Shown here piece by piece: positions 15,501 through 21,270 of a stretch of 45,472 bases of DNA. The notes under the pieces were generated by a model. That model was not told the origin of the DNA, did no database searches, and worked only from the letters and a program-made list of their open reading frames with translations. Every line of letters begins with the position of its first letter. Positions within the stretch are counted from its first letter, which is position 1. Both the position numbers and the translations under genes were made by a program. This stretch comes from Pseudonocardia sp. (GTDB taxonomy: Bacteria; Actinomycetota; Actinomycetes; Mycobacteriales; Pseudonocardiaceae), in assembly GCA_030147065.1 (NCBI GenBank), contig JASLAP010000068.1, forward strand, positions 1-45,472, read 5' to 3'.

Positions 15501-18500
15501 ACGTCGGGATCTCCGTCGTGAGCCCGCGCGGCGACACCGCCGACGACACCGTCCCCACCGGCGACCAGACCGCCTCCTCCGGATCGTTCGTCCGGACCGC
15601 GACCGCCATCACCTGGACCGGTGACATCCCCGTCGGCGGCGTCGTCACCTCCACCCGCACGCTCACCGTGAAGAGCCCCGACCCCGGCAACCGGATCATC
15701 ACCGCCACCCTGGAGTCCACCGCCCCCGGCAACAACTGCCCGCCGACCGGCACCGATCCCCGCTGCACCTTCACGGTCACCGTGCTCATCCCCGGGCTCA
15801 CCATCACCAAGGCGGCCGACACCACCTGGACCGTCCCCGGCGGCACCGTCGGCTACACGGTCACGGTGACGAACACCGGCCAGACCTCGTACGCCGCCGC
15901 CCCGGTCGTCGACCAGCTCGGGGCAGTGATCGACAAGGCGACCTACGACGGCAACGCCACGGCGAGCAGTGGAACCGTCGCCTACAGCGCGCCGGCGCTG
16001 ACCTGGACCGGTGCCCTCGCCCCGGGGGCATCGGTCACCATCGCCTACTCGGTCACCGTGTGGACCGCCCCGACCAGCGACAAGACACTGGTCAACCTGG
16101 TCAGCTCGACCGCGGTCGGGAGCACCTGCGCACCGGGCAGCACCGGAGCCGGCTGCCGCACGATGGTGGTCATCCTGACGCCGGCGCTCACCCTGGTGAA
16201 GACCGCGAACCACGCCAGCGCGACCCTCGGCAGCGCCGTCACCTACACGATCACGGCGACGAACTCCGGCCAGGTCCCGTTCGCGGCCGCGGCGTTCACC
16301 GACTCGCTGGCCGGGGTGCTGGACGACGCGGCCTACGACACCGGCTCCGCCACCAGCGGCACCGTGGGCTTCGCGAGCGGGGTGCTGAGCTGGTCGGGCG
16401 CGCTCGCCCCGGGCAGTTCGGCGACGGTCACCTACACGGTGACGGTCACCAACCCGAGCGCCGGCGACCGCACGATGGCCAACACCGTCGTGTCGACGAC
16501 CGCCGGCAACAACTGCCCCTCCGGTGCCGGCGACACCCGCTGCACCGCGACCGTGGCCGTCACCAACTCGGTCAGCCTGACGTTCACCACCCGGGCAGAC
16601 GTGGCGGCCACGGTGGCCGGGGGCAAGGTCACTTACACGGTGAGCGTGCTCAACTCGGCGGACATCGCTGAGCAGGTGGACTTCACCGACGCGCTGGCCG
16701 GCATCCTCGACGACGCCATCTACAACGACGATGCCGTCGCCTCCGGTGGGGCGGTCACGTTCGGCCGCCCCGACCTCGGCTGGACCGGGACGGTGCCGGC
16801 GGGAGGCACGATCACGGTGACCTACTCGGTCACGGTCGACGCCGCGCCGGCCGGCGACCGGATCCTCACCGAGCGGATCAGTTCCGCGTCCGTGCCGGGC
16901 AGCAACAACTGCCTCGCCGCCAGCACCGACCCGCGGTGCACCACGAGCGTGTCGATCGCCGCGCTGCTGATCGAGCAGCACTACACCGAGACGTCCACGA
17001 CCCCGGGCTCGGTCGTGAACCTGAACGCCTCGTTCACCAACACCGGCACGTACCCCTACACCGGCATCACCATCTCCAGCCCCAGCGCCGACACCGTGGA
17101 CGACGCCGTCCCGAACGGCGACCAGGTCGCGACCTCGGGCACGTTGGTCCTGAGCGAGAGCGCCATCACCTGGACCGGCAACATCCCGGTCGGCGGGACC
17201 GTCTCGGTCGTGGGCACGCTGACGGTCAAGAATCCCGACCCGGGCAACAAGGTCCTCACCGGAACGCTCGCCTCGACGGCGCTGGGCAACAACTGTCCGC
17301 CGGGCGGCACCGACACCCGGTGCGTCGCCTACCTCCCCGTGCTGCTGCCCGGCCTGACCCTCGCCAAGACCGCCGACACCACCTGGACCGTTCCCGGCGG
17401 CACCGTCAACTACACGATCACCGTCCACAACACCGGACAGACGGCCTACGTCGGCGCCACCGTCAGCGACACGCTCGTCGGGGTGCTCGACGACGCGACC
17501 TACAGCCCGGCGGTGACCACGGCATCGTCCGGGGTCGTCTCCTACAGCGCTCCCGTGCTGACCTGGACCGGCGACCTCGCCGTCGGGGCCACCGCGACCA
17601 TCGGCTACTCGGTCGTCGCCCGGAGCCCGGCCACCGGTGACAAGACGATGATCAACCCGGTCAGCTCGACCGAGGTCGGCAGCACCTGCGCACCGGCCAG
17701 CGGCGGCGTCGCGTGCCGCAGCACCGTCGAGGTCCTCACCCCGGGCCTGACCATCGTCTCGGCGGCGAGCGCCGCGACCACCGTGCCGGGTGCCACGGTC
17801 AGCTACACGATCACCGCCACCAACACCGGTCAGACCCCCTACCCGGCGGCCGACCTGACCGTCCCGCTCGCCGACGTGTTCGACAACGCCACCCCGGCCG
17901 GCGCCGTCACGGCGTCGAGCGGAACGGCTGCGATCACCGACGGCACGCTGACCTGGAGCGGCGCCCTGGACCCCGGGGCCGCCGCGACGATCACCTTCGC
18001 GGTCACCGTCGCGCCGGCCGCGGACGGGGACTACCGCCTGGACCACACCGTCACCTCGGCCAGCCACGGCAGCAACTGTCCGGCCGCCGGCACCGACCCG
18101 CGGTGCACCAGCTCGGTGCTGATCGCGAGCTTGCGCATCCTCAGCCAGGCCGACGTCACGACCACCGAGCCGACCCGGGTGGTCACCAACACCGTCACCT
18201 ACACCAACGCCGGTCAGGTGCCCTACGTCGGGATCAGCATCGCCAACGAGTTCGCCGGGTCGCTGGACGACGCGACCTACAACGGCGATGTCGCGGTCAC
18301 CAGCGGCAGCCTGGCCTTCGGAACCACCGGGGCCACCTGGACCGGAGACGTCCCGGTGGGCGGCGTCGTGACGGTGACCGGGTCGTTCACGGTGAACAAT
18401 CCCGACCTCGGCGACAAGCACCTGACCACGCTCGTCACCACCGAGGCGGTGGCCAGCAACTGCCCGACCGCGGCTCCCGGCCCCGACTGCAAGACCGACG

Positions 18501-21235
18501 TGCTGGTGCTGAGCCCCGGCCTGACCATCACCAAGGCAGCCGACGCGGCCACCGCGAACCCGGGCTCGCCGGTCGGCTACACGATCACCGTCCACAACTC
18601 GGGTCAGACGCCCTACACCGGGGCGGTGGTGCGCGACTCGCTCATCGGCGTCCTGCACGAAGCGACCTTCACCGGCGACGCCGTGGCCACCCGCGGGAAC
18701 CTGACGTTCGCGAACTCGACGCTGACCTGGACCGGGGACCTCGCCGTCGGCGAGACGGCGACCGTCAGCTACGAGGTCCGGGTCGACGATCCCGTGCTCG
18801 GCGACAAGCTGATGATCAACCAGGTGACCTCGGACGAGGTGGGCAGCACCTGTCCCACCGGCGGGACCGCGCCGGCCTGCGTCGCGCGGGTGACCATCCT
18901 GGTCCCGGCCCTGGACATCGCCGTCACCGCGGACCGCACGACAGCGGTGCCCGGCGCGGCCGTCGGCTACACCGTCACCATCCGCAACACCGGCCAGGTG
19001 CCCTACACCGCCGCGACCGTCACGACCCTGCTCGCCGGAGTGCTCGACGACGCGGCCTACACCGGCGGCGCCACGACCACCACCGGGACGCTCGCCTACA
19101 CCACACCGAACCTGACCTGGACCGGTGACCTCGCCGTCGGCGCCAGAGCTGTCGTCGCCTACTCGGTGACCGTCGCCGACCCGGACACCGGCGACCGGAT
19201 CCTGGCCACCTCGGTCACCTCGGCCGCGACCGGGAGCACCTGCGGTGCGGCCGCCCAGTGCGCCAACTCGGTCACCGTCCTGATCCCCGGCCTGGCGGTG
19301 TCGACCACCGCGAGCAGCGCCACGGCGACCCCGGGCGACCAGGTGGTCTTCACCATCACGGTGGCGAACACCGGCCAGACCCCGTACACCGGCACGGTCG
19401 TCAGCACGGCGCTGACCGACGTCCTCGACGACGCCACCTTCGGCGGGGAGGTCACCGCATCCAGCGGCGTCCCGACCTACAGCGCCCCGGACCTCTCGTG
19501 GACCGGAACGCTGGCCGTCGGGGAGACCGCCACGATCACGTACACGGTGACGGTCCGCACCCCCGACACCGGCAACCGGACGATGACCACGACGGTCCTC
19601 GCCCCGGCGGCCGGCAGCACCTGTCGCGCGGACAGCACCGACCCGGCCTGCACCGCCACCGTGACAGTGCTGATCCCGGCCCTGTCCATCGGCAAGACGG
19701 CCGACGCACCGACCACCACCCCTGGTGGCAGGGTCGACTACACCATCCTCGTCACCAACACCGGGGAGACCGCCTACAGCGGCGCGGTCGTCACCGACTC
19801 GCTGGCCGGCCTGCTGCCCGACGCGGCCTACAACGGCGACGCCGGGGTGGTCGGCGGCGGCGTCCTCGACTACTCCGAGCCCGTCCTCACCTGGACCGGC
19901 GACCTGCTCGTCGGCGCCACCGCGACGATCACCTACTCGATCACGGTGGACGACCCGGACAACGGCGACAAGGCGATGGTCAACGCCGTCACCTCGACGA
20001 CGCCCGGCAGCACCTGCCCGCCCGGCAACGCGGTGCCCGCCTGCACGACGCTGGTCCGGGTGCTGGTGCCGGCACTGGTGATCACCAAGACCGCCGACGT
20101 CCCGACCGTCACAGCCGGGAACGTGGTCCGCTACACGGTGACCCTGGAGAACACCGGGGAAACCGCCTCCGCGCCGGCCACCTTCACCGACCCGCTCGCC
20201 GACGTGCTCGACGACGCCTCCTACAACTCCGACGCGACCAGCGCCACGGGGACCACCGAGTACACCAACGGCACCCTGGCCTGGAGCGGCCCCATCGACA
20301 TCGGGGCGACAGCGACCATCACCTACTCGGTCACGACGCGCTTCCCCGCCACCGGCGACCACCTGCTGGCCAACACCGTGGTCTCGGCCTCGGCCGGCAG
20401 CACCTGCGTCGACGGGACCGACCCGCGGTGCAGCAGCGCCGTGACGGTCCTCGTCCCGGCTCTCACCATCACCAAGACGACCGACGCGAGCGAGGTGGTG
20501 GCCGGCGGACAGCTCGGCTACACGGTGTCGGCGACGAACACCGGCGAGGCCGACTACCCCGCCGCCGACCTGACCGACTCGCTGGCCGGGGTGCTCGACG
20601 ACGCCACCTACGACGGAAACGCGACCGCCACCACCGGGACCGTCACGAACACCGCCGGCGGCCTTGCCTGGACCGGTCCGCTGCCCATGGGCGACACGGT
20701 GGTCATCAGCTACTCGGTCTCGGCGGACACGACCGGGAACGGCGACGCCGTGTTGATCAACCAGGTGACCTCGAGCTCGACCGGCAGTGCCTGCGGTCCG
20801 GGCGCGACCGCCCTGCCCTGCACCACGACCACCCCGGTCGCCGCCCGCACCATCACCCTCACCGCCCTCACCTCCTCGTTCACCCTCACCGGCCTGCCCA
20901 ACACCACGGTCAGCTCCAATGGCACCGTCACCATGACGGTCACCACGAACAGCGCTGCCGGCTACCTGGTGTCCGTCCGGCCCACCCGCGCCACGCTGAC
21001 CGGAGCGGCGCCGGGCAACGCCGAGACCATCCCCATCGGGCAGCTGGGGGTGCGGGAGAGCGGCACCGACCCGTTCCGGCCGCTGTCGGACCTGGCACCA
21101 CTGACCGTCCACGAGCAGGACACCCCGTCCGCGCCCGGTGGCGACGCGGTCAGCAACGACTACCAGGTCGAGATCCCGTTCGTCCCGTCCGACACCTACT
21201 CGGCGGAGCTCGACTACATCGTCAGCGCGCAGTGA
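9575..21235 (+). CDS. giant mosaic adhesin-like surface protein with 21 DUF11-type repeats
   Basis: 3,886 residues, uninterrupted. A signal peptide (1-40, ending AAYA) is followed by an L-type lectin-like head (about 40-349). Next come a DUF11-like segment with its own cysteines, an IPT-like segment, two near-duplicate FnIII domains (about 586-770) and three putative Ig domains (about 774-1033). The stalk of 21 DUF11-type repeats covers about 1034-3756. A C-terminal domain (3757-3886) is homologous to the small secreted protein at 8014. There is no sortase motif and no C-terminal membrane helix, so retention must rely on that last domain or on partners. ATG 9575 overlaps the previous stop by eight bases; ATG 9611 would also leave a valid signal peptide. 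Lectin head and repetitive stalk suggest binding to glycans or other cells, which is an inference. Confidence 0.85.
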   Translation: MPRKATGRAWGRMRAVAVVVLISLVTTTIGVLVPTAAYAAGTVLFQNSFANRTVDGTGTVTKPTPTSGANVACLTAWGNSATLPLLSCGGTYDGQGSGKLRLTAAVGDQVGGVFGKDSFPTSNGLDVTFTSYQWGGGGADGMSFMLAAVDPANPAAPTTIGPGGGSLGYSPAGSVRGLPNAYLGIGLDVYGNYSSSGWSGSGCTNPPNFGTAVAGAVVARGPGNGSVGYCGLTTTYNGTTASRVALRASTRAASAVPVQVLVNPTGASFTSDSGQSVAAGTYKVIVTPVGQATRTLSGPLPTVASGLYPSTTWLTGAGIPKQLAFAFVGSTGGVTDTHEISNAKVLTFNPVPRLAVATTSYSAATSGPGAPVTYQVATSVLAGANVASPVSVTHTVPTGVVPVGAYGTGWVCDAAVGRTITCTTSASAFANGTALPALTVVAIVTGGSVSAAVVQGSSTTVASSTDASPATDSAMTAGTVPAAPTGVSISPATGPITGGGLTYVTASTSNIPPTAIYIGTDAEQRAGTPVVLLPCPSGRAPGCFNIEGNTMVIASMPARATAATVTVTVVTLGIAGATTYVYAGSPAVPATPTATAGISSATLTWAAPADNGSAITGYVVTPYLGGVAQAAQTFDASSTTRTLTGLTPGGSYTFTVAATNAYGTSAASAKSTAVVPYALPAAPVISAATAGSQSAVLSWSAPNNGGSTITGYVVTPYIGAVAQAPQTFAGTATTATVTGLTAGTAYTFRVAAQNLAGTGPQSAASASVTPNRSPGLAFAAPPAGQVGVAYSQQLTVTDGTAPFTWSISSGTLPAGLTLNASTGLLSGTPTAAGSSPVTIRVVDASGQVATRAVTLVIAAAPGVVFTPAAGEVGVPYSQQPTVTGGTGPFTWRISAGSLPAGVTINAATGLVSGTPTASGTFSITVTATDSFNQVASATASLVVVARPAFTATAPPAGQVGLAYSHTFAVTGGALPLTWSVSAGSLPAGLTLNTSTGALSGTPTTVASSPFTVSVVDANSQTAAKPVTVVIGTGPLVIATSANVTSTTAGSTVGYTVTITNSSSTAFTGVTVSAPLTGVLDDAVYSGNVSATSGTASYSAPNLGWTGNVGANGTVTITYSVTVNDPDMGNKVLATTVTSPTPGTNCAAASTDTRCTVTVTVAGLSILKTATVATTTPGSKVGFQIVITNNGQTSYPAATFTDSLAGVLDDAVYNADAAATTGSVAYTAPSLTWTGSLAPGASATITYTVTVADPDLGNRSLTGTVVSGSTGSPCPSGNPAPSCTATVTVLVPALSITNTASVATTTPGGVVTNTVTISNTGQTPYTGASVTIAGAGALDDATYNNDAAASTGSVAPGADGTSLIWTGNLAVGGTATVTSSMTVRNPDPGDRTLTVVASSTAAGSTCPVGSTNAACTSTVRVLIPGLTIARSTDVGTTTPGAVVRYTVSVTNSGQTPYTGAAMSDALAGVLDDALYNGDAAATTGVVSVTGSTLTWTGDLAVAASATITYSVTVNDPDAGDRALVATATSTSTGSNCPVGGTAPECSSSVSVLIPGLGIVVAADPATSTTPGAVVRYLLTVQNTGQTPYTGIQLTLNVRGLVDDATVNNDALVSTGDQVFNADGTATWTLSLAPGATATTTVSVTVNKPVTGDKDLHTFVTADVPGSSCPTGSADPACASHVTVLIPGLVITKTADVATVEPGGTVGYTITVGNNGETTYPAAEFTDSLAAVLPDAIYANDATATSGIVSYSSPVLSWSGALAPGATATISYSVTVRNPNLGDNWLHNTVVSASAGSNCGTGSTDARCTTTAQVLVPGLTIVKTADAPTTAAGARIGYTVTVTNSGATDYSGAAFTDPLTGVLDDADYNNDAVAGAGTVGYADSTLTWTGALVPGASTTITYSVTVRAAGGGNNLVTNTVSSATPGSNCAAGSADPRCTSTVPVAALVITQTADEPTTTPGSIVRLTQTFTNTGQVPYVGISVVSPRGDTADDTVPTGDQTASSGSFVRTATAITWTGDIPVGGVVTSTRTLTVKSPDPGNRIITATLESTAPGNNCPPTGTDPRCTFTVTVLIPGLTITKAADTTWTVPGGTVGYTVTVTNTGQTSYAAAPVVDQLGAVIDKATYDGNATASSGTVAYSAPALTWTGALAPGASVTIAYSVTVWTAPTSDKTLVNLVSSTAVGSTCAPGSTGAGCRTMVVILTPALTLVKTANHASATLGSAVTYTITATNSGQVPFAAAAFTDSLAGVLDDAAYDTGSATSGTVGFASGVLSWSGALAPGSSATVTYTVTVTNPSAGDRTMANTVVSTTAGNNCPSGAGDTRCTATVAVTNSVSLTFTTRADVAATVAGGKVTYTVSVLNSADIAEQVDFTDALAGILDDAIYNDDAVASGGAVTFGRPDLGWTGTVPAGGTITVTYSVTVDAAPAGDRILTERISSASVPGSNNCLAASTDPRCTTSVSIAALLIEQHYTETSTTPGSVVNLNASFTNTGTYPYTGITISSPSADTVDDAVPNGDQVATSGTLVLSESAITWTGNIPVGGTVSVVGTLTVKNPDPGNKVLTGTLASTALGNNCPPGGTDTRCVAYLPVLLPGLTLAKTADTTWTVPGGTVNYTITVHNTGQTAYVGATVSDTLVGVLDDATYSPAVTTASSGVVSYSAPVLTWTGDLAVGATATIGYSVVARSPATGDKTMINPVSSTEVGSTCAPASGGVACRSTVEVLTPGLTIVSAASAATTVPGATVSYTITATNTGQTPYPAADLTVPLADVFDNATPAGAVTASSGTAAITDGTLTWSGALDPGAAATITFAVTVAPAADGDYRLDHTVTSASHGSNCPAAGTDPRCTSSVLIASLRILSQADVTTTEPTRVVTNTVTYTNAGQVPYVGISIANEFAGSLDDATYNGDVAVTSGSLAFGTTGATWTGDVPVGGVVTVTGSFTVNNPDLGDKHLTTLVTTEAVASNCPTAAPGPDCKTDVLVLSPGLTITKAADAATANPGSPVGYTITVHNSGQTPYTGAVVRDSLIGVLHEATFTGDAVATRGNLTFANSTLTWTGDLAVGETATVSYEVRVDDPVLGDKLMINQVTSDEVGSTCPTGGTAPACVARVTILVPALDIAVTADRTTAVPGAAVGYTVTIRNTGQVPYTAATVTTLLAGVLDDAAYTGGATTTTGTLAYTTPNLTWTGDLAVGARAVVAYSVTVADPDTGDRILATSVTSAATGSTCGAAAQCANSVTVLIPGLAVSTTASSATATPGDQVVFTITVANTGQTPYTGTVVSTALTDVLDDATFGGEVTASSGVPTYSAPDLSWTGTLAVGETATITYTVTVRTPDTGNRTMTTTVLAPAAGSTCRADSTDPACTATVTVLIPALSIGKTADAPTTTPGGRVDYTILVTNTGETAYSGAVVTDSLAGLLPDAAYNGDAGVVGGGVLDYSEPVLTWTGDLLVGATATITYSITVDDPDNGDKAMVNAVTSTTPGSTCPPGNAVPACTTLVRVLVPALVITKTADVPTVTAGNVVRYTVTLENTGETASAPATFTDPLADVLDDASYNSDATSATGTTEYTNGTLAWSGPIDIGATATITYSVTTRFPATGDHLLANTVVSASAGSTCVDGTDPRCSSAVTVLVPALTITKTTDASEVVAGGQLGYTVSATNTGEADYPAADLTDSLAGVLDDATYDGNATATTGTVTNTAGGLAWTGPLPMGDTVVISYSVSADTTGNGDAVLINQVTSSSTGSACGPGATALPCTTTTPVAARTITLTALTSSFTLTGLPNTTVSSNGTVTMTVTTNSAAGYLVSVRPTRATLTGAAPGNAETIPIGQLGVRESGTDPFRPLSDLAPLTVHEQDTPSAPGGDAVSNDYQVEIPFVPSDTYSAELDYIVSAQ
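9695..10622 (+). other. lectin-like head domain of the giant protein
   Basis: Residues 40-349 have the look of a bacterial L-type (ConA-like) lectin. The sequence opens TVLFQNSFANRTVDG and has GGGGADGMSFMLAAVDP, where an acidic residue precedes the MSF strand. It continues with NAYLGIGLDVYGNY, which corresponds to the metal-binding strand pair, and closes with strands at KQLAFAFVGSTGG. Several cysteines (CLTAW, LSCGG, GCTNP, GYCGL) may form disulfides. The sugar ligand cannot be predicted. Confidence 0.6.
11331..11890 (+). repeat. two near-duplicate FnIII domains
   Basis: Two adjacent 93-residue fibronectin type III domains share GS(A/T)ITGYVVTPY, then VAQA.QTF, and end in YTF.VAA.N. The shared blocks mark a tandem duplication. 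They form the first part of the neck of the giant protein. Confidence 0.7.
11897..12673 (+). repeat. three putative-Ig (He_PIG type) domains
   Basis: Three consecutive repeats of about 86 residues carry AGQVG.(A/P)YS, then PFTW or PLTW, LPAG(L/V)T(L/I)N, and SGTPT. This pattern is typical of He_PIG/cadherin-like Ig domains in surface proteins. They join the FnIII pair to the DUF11-type stalk. Confidence 0.75.
12674..20842 (+). repeat. array of 21 DUF11-type repeats, about 388 bp each
   Basis: Repeats begin near 12680, 13060, 13444, 13840, 14230, 14630, 15017, 15400, 15790, 16180, 16560, 16960, 17345, 17740, 18120, 18512, 18900, 19285, 19675, 20065 and 20455. The consensus is (P)GLTITKTAD...TTPG..V.YT, NTGQTPYTG, LAGVLDDA.YN, LTWTGDL..G and a C...C end. 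All 21 hold exactly two cysteines at the end: C-x8-C in 19, C-x7-C in the 20th and C-x5-C in the 17th. Repeats 8 and 12 are close relatives of each other, as are 9 and 13. Confidence 0.85.
20843..21232 (+). other. C-terminal domain shared with the small secreted protein
   Basis: The last 130 residues, starting near RTITLTALTSSFTLTG, match the mature domain of the protein at 8014-8571 in order and spacing. Shared blocks are SFTLTGLP, TNSAAGY, ETIPIGQL, GDAVSNDYQVEIPFV and SDTYSAELDY. A C-terminal place after a long stalk suits a wall- or partner-binding module. Confidence 0.85.
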
Positions 21236-21270
21236 CCCCCGCGACCGCCGACCCAGTGAGAGGACCGGGC

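Noticed and set aside
12674..20842. Regular repeats considered as a CRISPR-like array
   Set aside because: The period is about 388 bp, the whole unit is coding and degenerate, and no short identical repeat with unique spacers exists.
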